36,697 nucleotides of DNA. It comes from Alphaproteobacteria bacterium (GTDB lineage Bacteria; Pseudomonadota; Alphaproteobacteria; JAEULC01). Below the pieces are notes generated by a model, which saw nothing but the letters and a program-made list of their open reading frames with translations, was not told the DNA's origin and searched no databases. Below, piece after piece: positions 14,089 through 22,177 of this stretch. The position numbers were made by a program, and so were the translations under genes. Position 1 is the first letter of the stretch, and every line of letters begins with the position of its first letter. The DNA is taken from NCBI GenBank assembly GCA_023150455.1, contig JAKLKW010000026.1, forward strand, positions 5,285 to 41,981. Reading direction: 5' to 3'.

Positions 14089-15655
14089 GCTCGGCGTCCG
14101 GCGCCAGCAGCGATCGGCCAGTCATCTCTTCGGGCCGCTCGAGGCCCATCAGCTCGATCAGCGTCGGCGCCACGTCGGCCAGCCGCCCGTCGTTCAGCCG
14201 GCGCGCCTCGGCCGGGCCGTTGACCAGGATCACCGGCACCAGGTTCATTGTGTGCGCGGTGTGCGGCTGGCTGGTGCCGGGGTCGTACATCAGCTCGGCA
14301 TTGCCGTGATCGGCCGTGACGAGCATCGTGCCGCCGACCTCCTTCAGCGCCGCCTCGAGCCGGCCGAGGCACTGGTCGACCGCCTCCACCGCCTTGATCG
14401 CGGCCTTGAGATCCCCGGTGTGCCCGACCATGTCGGTGTTGGCGTAGTTCACCACGATCAGGTCGAAGCGCCCGGAGCGGATCGCCTCCACCAGCTTCTC
14501 GGTCACCTCGAACGCCGACATCTCGGGCTTCAGGTCGTAGGTCGTGACCTTGGGCGAAGGCACCAGGATGCGCTCCTCGCCCGGGAACACCGCTTCCTCG
14601 CCGCCGTTGAAGAAGAAGGTGACGTGCGCGTATTTCTCGGTCTCGGCGATGCGCAGCTGCTTCATGCCCGCGCGCGCCACGATCTCGCCCAGGCCGTTTG
14701 CCAGGCGCGAGGCGGGGAACAGCACGCCGAGCAGCCGGTTGAGCGCGCTGGAATACTCGACCATGCCGAGCGCCGCCGCGAACCGCACGCTGCGCTTGCG
14801 CGCGAATGCGTCGAAGGCCGGATCGAGCAGCGCCGCCAGGATCTCGCGTGCCCGGTCGGCTCGGAAATTTGCCATCAGGAGCCCGTCGCCGTCGCGCATG
14901 CCGGCATAGTCGCCGATCGCGACCGGCTTCACGAACTCGTCGGTCACGGCGGCCGCGTGGCTGTCCTCGACCGCCCTGGCCGGGTCGGCCGCGCGCGGCG
15001 CATCGGCGTCGACCAGGGCGCGGTAGGCGAGCTCGACCCGCTCCCAGCGCTTGTCGCGGTCCATCGCGTAGTAGCGGCCGGTCAGGGTGGCAATGCCAGC
15101 GCCCGCCGCGCCGGCGATCGCGGCCCGGAACCGCCGCAGATATCCCGGCGCGCTGCGCGGCGGCGTGTCGCGGCCGTCCAGGAAGGCATGCACGGCGACC
15201 TTGACGCCCGCGCCCGCGACGATCCGCACCAGCGCCGCCATGTGGTCCTGGTGCGAATGCACGCCACCGGGCGACAGCAAACCGAGCAGATGACAGGTGC
15301 CGCCCGAGGCCTTGAGCCTGTCGATCAGGCGGCCGAGGGCGGGATTGCCGGCAAGGCTTCCGTCCTTGATCGCCTGGTCGATGCGCGGCAGCTCCTGCAT
15401 CACCACTCGGCCGGCGCCCAGGTTCATGTGGCCGACCTCGGAATTGCCCATCTGTCCCTCGGGCAAGCCCACTTCCAGCTCGCACGCGTTCAGCAGCGCG
15501 TGCGGGCAGGTCTTGAGCCAGCGGCTGTAATTCGGCGTGCGCGCCTGACAGATCGCGTTCTGGTCGCACTCGATGCGATGGCCCCAGCCGTCGAGGACGC
15601 ACAACACCACCGGGCGCGGGCGGCCGCGGGCAGGATGCAGGGGAACGATGCTCAT
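14075..15655 (-). CDS. gpmI: 2,3-bisphosphoglycerate-independent phosphoglycerate mutase
   Basis: Interconverts 3- and 2-phosphoglycerate in glycolysis and gluconeogenesis without a bisphosphoglycerate cofactor, using two manganese ions. The 526-residue length is standard. LCVLDGWG (Asp22) gives a metal ligand, and the phosphorylated serine is Ser72 in QMGNSEVGHMNLGAGR. HSHQDH, LDGRDTPP, FNFRADR-like (ANFRADRAREI), NYANTDMVGHTG and TADHGNAE complete the alkaline-phosphatase-like and phosphotransferase sites. The ATG at 15655 is the natural start. The gene lies 84 bases after rlmH and overlaps the EnvC-like gene, the usual alphaproteobacterial arrangement that couples a glycolytic gene to envelope genes. 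Confidence 0.97.
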   Translation of the reverse strand: MSIVPLHPARGRPRPVVLCVLDGWGHRIECDQNAICQARTPNYSRWLKTCPHALLNACELEVGLPEGQMGNSEVGHMNLGAGRVVMQELPRIDQAIKDGSLAGNPALGRLIDRLKASGGTCHLLGLLSPGGVHSHQDHMAALVRIVAGAGVKVAVHAFLDGRDTPPRSAPGYLRRFRAAIAGAAGAGIATLTGRYYAMDRDKRWERVELAYRALVDADAPRAADPARAVEDSHAAAVTDEFVKPVAIGDYAGMRDGDGLLMANFRADRAREILAALLDPAFDAFARKRSVRFAAALGMVEYSSALNRLLGVLFPASRLANGLGEIVARAGMKQLRIAETEKYAHVTFFFNGGEEAVFPGEERILVPSPKVTTYDLKPEMSAFEVTEKLVEAIRSGRFDLIVVNYANTDMVGHTGDLKAAIKAVEAVDQCLGRLEAALKEVGGTMLVTADHGNAELMYDPGTSQPHTAHTMNLVPVILVNGPAEARRLNDGRLADVAPTLIELMGLERPEEMTGRSLLAPDAERAIA

Positions 15656-15739
15656 TGCGGGCTACTCATATGCGATTTCAAGTCCCGGTTCTACCGGCAT
15701 CACGCGGAATTCACTGCGTTTTTCCCGTGGCTGGGCGCG

Positions 15740-16198
15740 TCATCCGCGGTGGTACGGGTGGCCGGCCAGGATCGACTGCGCCCGGTAGAGCTGTTCGGCC
15801 AGCATGACGCGGGCGAGAAGATGCGGCCAAGTCATGGGGCCCAGCGACAGCACCAGCGATGCCCGCCGGCGCCAGGACGGGTCGAGACCGTCGGCGCCGC
15901 CGATCACGAAAGCGATGTCGGCAACCCCGTCGTCCTGCCATCGGCCGAGACGCACGGCGAAGTCCTCGCTGGAGAGCGGCTTGCCGCGCTGGTCGAGCGT
16001 CACGATCACGGCGCCGTCGGGCACGGCGTCCGCCAGCAGGCGGGACTCGGCTTCGATGCGCCGGGCGGGCGTGAGCTTGCGGCGCTCCTCGACCTCCTTC
16101 AGCGCCAGCGGCCAGGTCAGGCGCCGGGCGTAGTCGTTGTAGAGCGCCCGCAGCGGGCCGTCGCGCACGCGGCCTGCCGCGGCGATCGTCAGGCGCAA
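15740..16198 (-). CDS. rlmH: 23S rRNA (pseudouridine1915-N3)-methyltransferase
   Basis: RlmH adds a methyl group to the pseudouridine at position 1915 in helix 69 of 23S rRNA, on assembled 70S ribosomes. The 152-residue SPOUT fold shows LTIAAAGRV at the start, LDQRGKPLSSEDFA, FVIGGADGL (SAM pocket at the trefoil knot) and the C-terminal ILAGHPYHRG. The start is a TTG at 16198 behind GGAG (16205-16208) with six bases between, and the family N-terminus MRLTIAA begins exactly there, so the start is firm. It follows rsfS by 40 bases; rsfS and rlmH act on the large subunit and are neighbours in most bacteria. Confidence 0.95.
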   Translation of the reverse strand: MRLTIAAAGRVRDGPLRALYNDYARRLTWPLALKEVEERRKLTPARRIEAESRLLADAVPDGAVIVTLDQRGKPLSSEDFAVRLGRWQDDGVADIAFVIGGADGLDPSWRRRASLVLSLGPMTWPHLLARVMLAEQLYRAQSILAGHPYHRG

Positions 16199-16238
16199 TC
16201 CGGTCTCCGACGCCTAACGGCCCGGACGGCCGGCGGCA

Positions 16239-16682
16239 TCAAGCCCTTGCGGCCAAGCCCGGTCGGTGGCGGCGGGCACGCGCCGCGTGCAGGTCGTCCA
16301 CCCGCACCGCTTCGTCGTGCGCGGCGGCGGGCAGCGCGCGGCCCCACATTTTCTCGAGATTGTAGAAGCTGCGCACCTCGGGCCGGAACAGGTGCACGAC
16401 GATGTCGCCGGCATCGACCAGGACCCAGTCGCCCTGCGGCAGGCCTTCGACCTGCGGAGCGCCCAGCCCGGCCGCCTTGATCCGCTCGCGCAGGTGCTCC
16501 GCCATGGTGGCGACCTGCCGGGTCGAGCGGCCCGAGGCGATGACGAGGAAATCGGCGATGTCGGATTTACCGGCCAAGTCGATGACGACGATGTCTTCAG
16601 CCTTGTCGTCATCCAGAGACTTTTCGATCAGCGCGCGCAGCGGCGCGGACGGATGGGCGTCTGCCCGTTTGCGTGTCGTGAT
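16239..16682 (-). CDS. rsfS: Ribosomal silencing factor RsfS, apparently with an ATC start
   Basis: RsfS binds ribosomal protein L14 (uL14) and keeps the subunits apart when nutrients are short. The 147-residue frame has the DUF143 core: LDDDKAEDIVVIDLAGKSDIADFLVIASG, STRQVATMAEHL, LPQGDWVLVDAGDIVVHLF and FYNLEKMW. There is no ATG, GTG or TTG in frame from the domain's start back into nadD; the first in-frame ATG is residue 60, inside the domain. Instead AGGAGGTGAC (16695-16686) is followed by ATC ATC, and the second ATC (16682) has a seven-base spacing from AGGAGG. I therefore call an ATC start; 16685 is the alternative. The gene starts 17 bases after nadD. A sequencing error creating this is possible but would have to fall on the start codon itself. 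Confidence 0.88.
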   Translation of the reverse strand: MTTRKRADAHPSAPLRALIEKSLDDDKAEDIVVIDLAGKSDIADFLVIASGRSTRQVATMAEHLRERIKAAGLGAPQVEGLPQGDWVLVDAGDIVVHLFRPEVRSFYNLEKMWGRALPAAAHDEAVRVDDLHAARARRHRPGLAARA

Positions 16683-16695
16683 GATGTCACCTCCT
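16680..16695 (-). promoter_or_regulatory. Strong Shine-Dalgarno plus non-canonical ATC start of rsfS
   Basis: AGGAGG at 16695-16690 followed by TGAC and two ATC codons (16685-16683, 16682-16680). The match to the 16S anti-Shine-Dalgarno continues into TGA, the best in this window. A near-perfect ribosome site with a poor start codon is the pattern of infC and pcnB, whose AUU starts are policed by initiation factor IF3. Confidence 0.65.
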
Positions 16696-16699
16696 GGTC

Positions 16700-17347
16700 C
16701 TACGTTGCTCCGATCCGTGCCCGCACGCTTCCCGTGCGCCGGCGGGCGCGAATAGCGCTGGCCGAGATCGGGTTGAGCCTCGTGAACAGGAACACCCACG
16801 CGGGCGGTGCGTTCCGCGCCAGCAATCCTGCCGCGGCTGCGGGCAGGCGCCGACGGGCGAAACGACGTGCCGCCCTTCCGGCCAACGCACCAAAACAATA
16901 GGTAGGCCGGGCGAAAACTGCAATAGATACAGTGTGAAAGATTTCTTTCCACTCGGCCCATTGCGCGATCTGCGCCAGGTTGTCGGCGCCCATCAGCCAT
17001 ACGAAACGCGTGCGCGGAAAGGCGCGCGTGAGGCGCCGCAGCGTGTCGGCCGTGTAGCGCGTGCCGAGCGCCGCCTCGATGTCGGTCGCGCGGATGCGCG
17101 GATGGTGCGCCACGCACGCGGCGCCGCCGAGGCGCTCGGCAAACGTCGCCATGCCGGCGACCGGCTTCAAGGGATTCTGCGGCGAGACCAGCCACCAGAT
17201 CTGGTCGAGACCGAGACGCCCGAGCGCGGCGAGCGAGATGTCGCGGTGGCCCTCGTGCGCCGGGTTGAACGAGCCGCCGAGGAGCCCGACGCGACGCGGC
17301 GCGAAGGCGCTGCGGGGATTGATGCGGCAGCCGCCGACCGGACGCAT
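16700..17347 (-). CDS. nadD: Nicotinate-nucleotide adenylyltransferase
   Basis: Makes nicotinate adenine dinucleotide from nicotinate mononucleotide and ATP, a required step of NAD synthesis. The protein has 215 residues: GLLGGSFNPAHEGH (the nucleotide-binding HxGH, here HEGH), WWLVSPQNPLKP, FVWLMGADNLAQIAQW and the C-terminal LNPISASAIRAR, which stands for the ISSTxxR motif. The ATG at 17347 shares one base with the stop of the DUF2125 gene (TGATG), so the two are tightly coupled. Usually proA precedes nadD in this neighbourhood; here that place is taken by the DUF2125 gene. An N-terminal extension of about 18 residues precedes the fold. Confidence 0.95.
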   Translation of the reverse strand: MRPVGGCRINPRSAFAPRRVGLLGGSFNPAHEGHRDISLAALGRLGLDQIWWLVSPQNPLKPVAGMATFAERLGGAACVAHHPRIRATDIEAALGTRYTADTLRRLTRAFPRTRFVWLMGADNLAQIAQWAEWKEIFHTVSIAVFARPTYCFGALAGRAARRFARRRLPAAAAGLLARNAPPAWVFLFTRLNPISASAIRARRRTGSVRARIGAT

Positions 17348-18387
17348 CAGCGCCACTGCAGCGGCGGCAGGCGCCAGATGCGGATCGGTCCCAGATAGAC
17401 GCGATTGCCGTCGCGCACCGAGATGGCGACGCGCAGCGCCGGCGGGCCGCCGTCGTCGGCCGGCCTCGCCAGCACCGCGAGCGCGCCTTTGGCCAGGATC
17501 GCCTCGGTGACCTTGAGCTGGCCGCGCATCACCAGCGCATCGATCAGCGCGTCCCAGCCGCGCATCTGCGCATCGAGGCGTACCTCGGCCTGCAGGTTGG
17601 GGTCGAGCCGCGCCGTGCCGGCGCCGCGGATCTCGACCCGGCCCCAGTTGAGCTGGAACTCCTTGATCGCGACATGGCCGCCGGCGTCGCGCCACGCCGC
17701 CATGGCGGCGGCCGTATTCGAGGCCGGCGCCTCGCCGATCACGTCGGCAAGCAGCCGGATGAGATCGACGTTGGGACCGAGCGGCCCGGCGCGCTCGGGC
17801 GGCAGCATCAGCCCGTCGATGCGCGCATCACTGGCGAGCGAGACGGCGGTCGGCGTCTGGGCGCGGGACCGCTGCAGCACGATGCGGGCGGAACCGACGC
17901 GAAACGGCTCGCCCGTGTCGCTGAACCTTGCGTCGAGCGCGGAAAGGTTGGTGGCCAGCGCGCGCCAACGGCCGCGCCCGTCGAGCAAGAGGTCGAGCCG
18001 CCCCGTCTCGAGGGTGGCGCGGATCGGGCGCGGCTTGCCGTCGATCGGCAGGGTTACCGCATGCCGGCCGGGAAACTCGACCGTGATGTCCTGGAGATCC
18101 CAGGGCCTCGCCGAGGCAGACAGCACGTCGGCGCGCCAAGCCAAGGCGTCGCTGCCACGCGCCAGCTGCGGATCGGGCATGCGCAGCTCGAGCGCGAAGG
18201 GAAACCCGGCGCGCTCGATCGCCTGGTACTGGACCGTATAGCCCTCGGCCCGCCGTTCCGCCGCCCAGCGCTCGATGCCCGCGCGGACGCGGTCGGACAT
18301 AGCGTACCAGTAGACGGCGTAGCCCGCCGGCGCGCCGACGAGGACGAGCACGGCAAGCACAAGCAGGGTGATTCGCGGGGCGCGCAT
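17347..18387 (-). CDS. DUF2125 domain-containing membrane-anchored protein
   Basis: A 346-residue protein with one N-terminal membrane helix (about 5-28) and a long periplasmic part. WYAMSDRVRAGIERWAAERRAEGYTVQY and RAGFPFALELRMPDPQLA are the family's hallmark (alternating GFPF...L segments as in the AsmA/YdgA-like proteins), and it ends with a PPLQW segment. Such proteins are found in alphaproteobacteria; their role in the envelope is unknown, with beta-taco-like lipid-transport folds a guess. It starts at ATG 18387 and is the first gene of the run through rppH. A ChaC-like gene, which I recall as a frequent neighbour of DUF2125 genes, lies 1.2 kb away on the other strand. Promoter not identified. 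Confidence 0.8.
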   Translation of the reverse strand: MRAPRITLLVLAVLVLVGAPAGYAVYWYAMSDRVRAGIERWAAERRAEGYTVQYQAIERAGFPFALELRMPDPQLARGSDALAWRADVLSASARPWDLQDITVEFPGRHAVTLPIDGKPRPIRATLETGRLDLLLDGRGRWRALATNLSALDARFSDTGEPFRVGSARIVLQRSRAQTPTAVSLASDARIDGLMLPPERAGPLGPNVDLIRLLADVIGEAPASNTAAAMAAWRDAGGHVAIKEFQLNWGRVEIRGAGTARLDPNLQAEVRLDAQMRGWDALIDALVMRGQLKVTEAILAKGALAVLARPADDGGPPALRVAISVRDGNRVYLGPIRIWRLPPLQWR

Positions 18388-18405
18388 CGGCGCGTGCAGT
18401 ATAGT

Positions 18406-18600
18406 CTATTCGGCGAACGGAATCAGGTTGCCGTCGGATCGCGCAGGATGAAGCTCGCGCCCCGGGGCCGGCGCTTCATGCGTGGCAGGAACGCAGCGCC
18501 GACGGTCTCGAATTCGGCGTACAGCGCCTTGAAGTTCCCGACCACGTTGCGCGCCGGCAGCAGCTCCCGCTTGACCTGCAACCGGCCGGCGTCCGCATGA
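18406..18600 (-). pseudogene. Relic of a VOC (glyoxalase/bleomycin-resistance fold) protein, truncated and frameshifted
   Basis: On the minus strand, one frame reads RNVVGNFKALYAEFETVGAAF...PRGASFILRDP and then TAT-stop at 18423. Changing frame at 18435 continues as DGNLIPFAE followed by TAG (18406-18408). Joined, the end reads RDPDGNLIPFAE, the typical end of a VOC-fold domain, so a single base has been lost at about 18435. The N-terminal half is missing, and the only in-frame start nearby is a TTG at 18581. The remainder lies in the gap between the divergent DUF2125 and DMT genes and fills most of 18388-18678. Confidence 0.65.
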
Positions 18601-18620
18601 CAGCCATGCCCTGCCCGGTT

Positions 18621-18649
18621 TTGCCCGGCCGCGCGGCGCCGATTAGATT
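18621..18649 (+). promoter_or_regulatory. Candidate promoter of the DMT-ChaC-GST-M20 group
   Basis: TTGCCC (18621-18626), a 17-base spacer and TAGATT (18644-18649). Transcription would start near 18656, just before GGAG and the DMT start at 18679. Both hexamers deviate from consensus, so this is a reasonable guess only. Confidence 0.4.
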
Positions 18650-18678
18650 GCGCGGCCCCTGGAGACCCGAGCTCGCCG

Positions 18679-19587
18679 ATGGACGCCGCCTCCCTCACGC
18701 AACGGGTGCTGATGCCCGGCCTGTTCGTCGTGCTGTGGAGCACGGGCTTCATCGTGTCGAAGGCCGGGCTTCCCTACGCCGAGCCGCTCACCTTCCTCGC
18801 GCTGCGGTTCCTCCTGGTGCTGGCCATCATGGTTCCGGTCGCGCTCGCCACGGGTGCGCGCTGGCCGCGCGGCATCGCGGTGCTGCACGTCGCCTGGGTC
18901 GGCGTGCTGGTGCAGACCGGCTATCTCGCCGGCATCTACGTCGCGCTCAGCCGCGGCGTGCCGGCGGGGATCTCGGCGCTGATCGTCGGCGCACAGCCCC
19001 TGTTGACCGCGGCCATCTCGGCGCCGATGACCGGAGAGCATATCGGGGCGCGCCAGTGGCTGGGCCTGGCCGTCGGCTTCGCCGGCGTCGCGCTGGTGAT
19101 GGTCGACCGACTCGCCTTCGGCGGTACCGACGCGATCGGGCTCATGCTCTGCGTCATGGCGGTCGTCACCATCACGCTGGGCAGCGTGCACCAGAAGCGC
19201 CACTGCGCCGGCGTCGACCTGCGCAGCGGCGCGGCGATCCAGTACGCCGCGGCGGCCATGCCGGTCGCCGTCCTGGCGCCGCTGACCGAAACCATGGCGA
19301 TCCAGTGGACGGCGACGTTCATCGTCTCGATGACGTGGCTGGTGCTGGTGCTGTCGATCGGCGCGATCAGCCTCTACTACGTGCTGATCCGGCGGGGCGC
19401 AGCGGCGCGCGTCGCTAGCATGTTCTACCTGGTGCCGCCGACCACCGCGCTCATGGGCTATTTCCTGTTCGGCGAGACCTTGTCCTTGAACACGGTTTTC
19501 GGCATGGTTCTCGCCGCCTTGGGCGTGGCCCTCGTCAACAAGGCGAACGAGCCCAAGAAGGCGAGCGGGGCCGACAGGTCGGGTTGA
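18679..19587 (+). CDS. DMT superfamily (EamA) transporter
   Basis: A 302-residue inner-membrane protein with ten hydrophobic helices arranged as two EamA halves; the second ends with VASMFYLVPPTTALMGYFLFGETLSLNTVFGMVLAALGVALVN, a classic EamA repeat end. Such proteins export or import amino acids and other metabolites; the substrate cannot be read from sequence. The ATG at 18679 follows GGAG at a rather long distance. Its TGA overlaps the TTG of the next gene (TTGA), and the following genes (ChaC-like, glutathione transferase, M20 deacylase) run in the same direction. A link to glutathione or N-acyl amino acid turnover is possible from context only. Confidence 0.88.
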   Translation: MDAASLTQRVLMPGLFVVLWSTGFIVSKAGLPYAEPLTFLALRFLLVLAIMVPVALATGARWPRGIAVLHVAWVGVLVQTGYLAGIYVALSRGVPAGISALIVGAQPLLTAAISAPMTGEHIGARQWLGLAVGFAGVALVMVDRLAFGGTDAIGLMLCVMAVVTITLGSVHQKRHCAGVDLRSGAAIQYAAAAMPVAVLAPLTETMAIQWTATFIVSMTWLVLVLSIGAISLYYVLIRRGAAARVASMFYLVPPTTALMGYFLFGETLSLNTVFGMVLAALGVALVNKANEPKKASGADRSG

Positions 19588-20186
19588 CTCGATTGACAGA
19601 AAGAAAAGCCGCCGCCCGCGACTACGAGATCCAGGACGGCAGCGACCTCTGGGTCTTCGGCTACGGCTCGCTGATGTGGAACCCGGGCTTCGACTACGCC
19701 GAGCGGCGCGTCGGGCTGCTGCGCGGCTACCATCGCAGCTTCTGCCTCTACTCGCATCGCTATCGCGGAACGCCGGAGCGCCCGGGCCTGGTGCTGGGCC
19801 TCGACCGCGGCGGCTGCTGCCGCGGCATCGTCTACCGCATCGCCGCCGCCCACGCCAAGGAAGTGCGCGACTACCTGTGGGAGCGTGAGATGAACCAGGA
19901 CTCGTACCACGCGCGCGCCGTCGCGGCCGAAACCGACAGGGGCGCGGTCCAGGCGCTCGCCTTCGTCGTGCGCCGCGAGCACCCGCAATACGCCGGCAAG
20001 CTGCCGACCGAGAAGCTCGTCGAATGCGTGATCCAGGGCACGGGTGGGCGCGGCACCTGCCGCGAGTATCTCGCCAACACGGTGCAGCACCTCGACGAGC
20101 TCGGCCTCAGCGACGGGCCGCTGCACGACCTGCTGCGCCTGGTCGACCAGCGCTGCGCGGCGGCGAACGCGCTCTTGAAGCCGTAG
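19584..20186 (+). CDS. ChaC-like gamma-glutamylcyclotransferase
   Basis: Predicted to split glutathione or gamma-glutamyl amino acids into 5-oxoproline plus the remaining peptide or amino acid. The 200-residue protein shows FGYGSLMW (residues 25-32) for the substrate loop and LWEREM with Glu102, the likely catalytic acid of the ChaC group, plus LGLDRGGCCRGIVYRI. The annotated TTG at 19584 overlaps the DMT stop; a TTG at 19593 and no ATG near the start are the alternatives. With a glutathione S-transferase next door, it may belong to a small glutathione-turnover unit. Cytoplasmic; no signal peptide. Confidence 0.88.
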   Translation: MTRLTERKAAARDYEIQDGSDLWVFGYGSLMWNPGFDYAERRVGLLRGYHRSFCLYSHRYRGTPERPGLVLGLDRGGCCRGIVYRIAAAHAKEVRDYLWEREMNQDSYHARAVAAETDRGAVQALAFVVRREHPQYAGKLPTEKLVECVIQGTGGRGTCREYLANTVQHLDELGLSDGPLHDLLRLVDQRCAAANALLKP

Positions 20187-20203
20187 GAGATGGGGAACGC
20201 ACC

Positions 20204-20842
20204 ATGGCCGAATACACGCTCTACTGCTTCGCCCAGTCGGGCAACGCGTACAAGGCCGCGCTGATGCTGAACCTGTGCGGCGCCGACTGGAAGCCGCGCT
20301 TCGTCGACTACTTCAACGGCGAGACGCGCACACCGGCCTACCGGCAGATCAACGTGATGGGCGAGGTGCCGGTGCTGGAGTTCGGCGACCGGCGCCTGAG
20401 CCAGTCGGGCGTGATCCTGGACTATCTCGCCGGCGCCTTCGGCAAGCTCGGCTGGAAGGACGACAACGAGCGGCGCGACATCCTGCGCTGGCTCCTGTGG
20501 GACAACCACAAGCTCACGAGCTACACCGCCACGCTGCGCTTCATGCTGCAGTTCGTGAAGGACCCCGAGCCCAAGGTGGTCGAGGTGTTCCGCCAGCGCG
20601 CCACGGCGGCCTTCGCGATCCTCGACCGGCACCTCAGCTACAACCGCTTCGCCGTCGGCAAGCAGCCGACCATCGCCGACATCTCGATGGTGGGCTACCT
20701 GTTCTTCAACGACGAGTTCGGCGTGGACTGGGCGAAGGAGTATCCCAACATCGCCACCTGGCTCGACCGCATCCGGGCCTTGCCGCGCTGGGAGCACCCG
20801 TACAAGCTGATGCCCGGGCACCCGCTGCCGAGAAAGGCCTGA
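20204..20842 (+). CDS. Glutathione S-transferase family protein
   Basis: A 212-residue protein: thioredoxin-like N-terminal domain (about 1-80) with LYCFAQSGNAYKAALML, where Ser12 is the likely thiol-activating residue, GEVPVLEFGDRRLSQSGVILDYLA (cis-Pro and the Gln-Ser that hold glutathione's gamma-glutamyl part), and an all-helical C-terminal domain (about 88-212) with FAVGKQPTIADISMVGYLFF. The start at 20204 is preceded by a purine-rich site (GGAGATGGGGAA). It lies 17 bases after the ChaC-like gene and four before the M20 gene, so co-transcription is likely. Substrate not predictable. Confidence 0.92.
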   Translation: MAEYTLYCFAQSGNAYKAALMLNLCGADWKPRFVDYFNGETRTPAYRQINVMGEVPVLEFGDRRLSQSGVILDYLAGAFGKLGWKDDNERRDILRWLLWDNHKLTSYTATLRFMLQFVKDPEPKVVEVFRQRATAAFAILDRHLSYNRFAVGKQPTIADISMVGYLFFNDEFGVDWAKEYPNIATWLDRIRALPRWEHPYKLMPGHPLPRKA

Positions 20843-20846
20843 CGCC

Positions 20847-22130
20847 ATGCTGGACAAAGAACTCGCCGCGCGCCTGATGAAGGCGGTCGACCAGGGCTTC
20901 GACGAGCAGGTCGCCGCCACCGCCGAGCTGGTCAAGTTCCCGTCCCTGCGCGGCGCCGAGCACACGGCGCAGGATTTCGTCGCGGCCGAGATGCGCCGCC
21001 GCGGGCTCCTGGTCGACCGCTGGCTGATCGACATCGACGACATCAGGCACATGCCCGGCTTCTCGCCGGTGCATGTCGATTACGACAATGCCTTCAACGT
21101 GGTCGGCGCCTGGCGCGTCGAAGGCCGGCCGAAGGGGAAGGCGCTGATCCTGAACGGCCATATCGACGTGGTGCCGGTCGGGCCCTTGGACATGTGGACC
21201 ACGCCGCCCTTCGAGCCGCGCATCGACGGCGGCTGGCTTTACGGCCGCGGCGGCGGCGACATGAAGGCGGGGCTGATCGCCAACCTCGCCGTGTTCGACG
21301 CCTTCCGCCGCCTCGGCCTCAAGCCCGCAAGCGACATCTACGTGCAGTCCGTCGTGGAGGAGGAGTGCACGGGCAACGGCGCGCTCGCCTGCCTGCAGCG
21401 CGGCTACCGCGCCGACGCGGCGCTGATCCCCGAGCCGCTCTACGAGGAGCTGATCCGCGCGCAGGTCGGCGTGATCTGGTTCCAGGTCACCTGCCGCGGC
21501 GTGCCGGTGCATGTGCGCGAGGCCGGCAGCGGGGCCAACGCGATCGAGGCCGCCTATGGCCTGATGCAGGCGCTGCACGAGCTGGAAGAGAGCTGGAACG
21601 CGCGTCGCGCGCAGTACCCGTCCTTTGCCCATGTCGAGCACCCGATCAACCTGAACATCGGCAAAATCGCCGGCGGCGACTGGCCGTCGAGCGTGCCGGC
21701 CTGGTGCACCTTCGACGTGCGCGTGGCGATCTATCCCGGGCAGGACATTGCCGAGGCCAAGCGCGAGATCGAGGACACGCTGCGCGCAGCGGCGGCGAAG
21801 AACCGCTTCCTCGCCAACAACCCGCCCGCGATCGTCTATCACGGCTTCGAGGCCGAGGGTTACGTGCTGACCGGCGGCGAGGATGCGGTGGCGCTGCTGG
21901 GCAAGGCGCACCGGCACGTGACCGGGAAGCCGATGAAGGAGGTCTCCACCACCGGCACGACCGACGCGCGCTTCTTCGGCCTCTACGCCGATATCCCGGC
22001 GCTGGTCTATGGCCCGACGGCCGATTCGATCCACGGCTTCGACGAAAAGGTCGACCTCGAATCGGTCCGCCGCGTCACGCAGACCATGGCGCTGTTCGTT
22101 GCCGAATGGTGCGGGCTGGAAAGAGCCTGA
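20847..22130 (+). CDS. M20 family ArgE/DapE-type deacylase
   Basis: A 427-residue zinc amidohydrolase. Metal and catalytic residues are all visible: GHIDVVP (His105, Asp107), RGGGDMKAG (bridging Asp138), VVEEECTGNG (Glu171 general base, Glu172 ligand) and IHGFDE near the end. The insertion between the two catalytic halves carries the dimerisation domain, with VPVHVREAGSGANAIEAA where the family has its His. Such enzymes free an amino acid from its N-acyl form, as in arginine or lysine synthesis, or in N-acyl amino acid breakdown. Four bases separate it from the glutathione transferase gene. The next 160 bases hold an aminotransferase relic in another frame. Confidence 0.9.
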   Translation: MLDKELAARLMKAVDQGFDEQVAATAELVKFPSLRGAEHTAQDFVAAEMRRRGLLVDRWLIDIDDIRHMPGFSPVHVDYDNAFNVVGAWRVEGRPKGKALILNGHIDVVPVGPLDMWTTPPFEPRIDGGWLYGRGGGDMKAGLIANLAVFDAFRRLGLKPASDIYVQSVVEEECTGNGALACLQRGYRADAALIPEPLYEELIRAQVGVIWFQVTCRGVPVHVREAGSGANAIEAAYGLMQALHELEESWNARRAQYPSFAHVEHPINLNIGKIAGGDWPSSVPAWCTFDVRVAIYPGQDIAEAKREIEDTLRAAAAKNRFLANNPPAIVYHGFEAEGYVLTGGEDAVALLGKAHRHVTGKPMKEVSTTGTTDARFFGLYADIPALVYGPTADSIHGFDEKVDLESVRRVTQTMALFVAEWCGLERA

Positions 22131-22177
22131 GCCCGACGGTCGCCGGCGGCGGGGGCCGGGGGCGGCCTGGCGCGCTG

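Noticed and set aside
12598..14223. A 541-codon plus-strand frame opposite the EnvC-like gene
   Set aside because: Mirror of the coiled-coil Arg/Ala/Glu codons; Leu/Arg/Ala only, no motif.
18423..18752. A 109-codon minus-strand gene
   Set aside because: Its first half overlaps the start of the DMT gene and lacks character; only the last ~50 codons look like protein, as a VOC relic.
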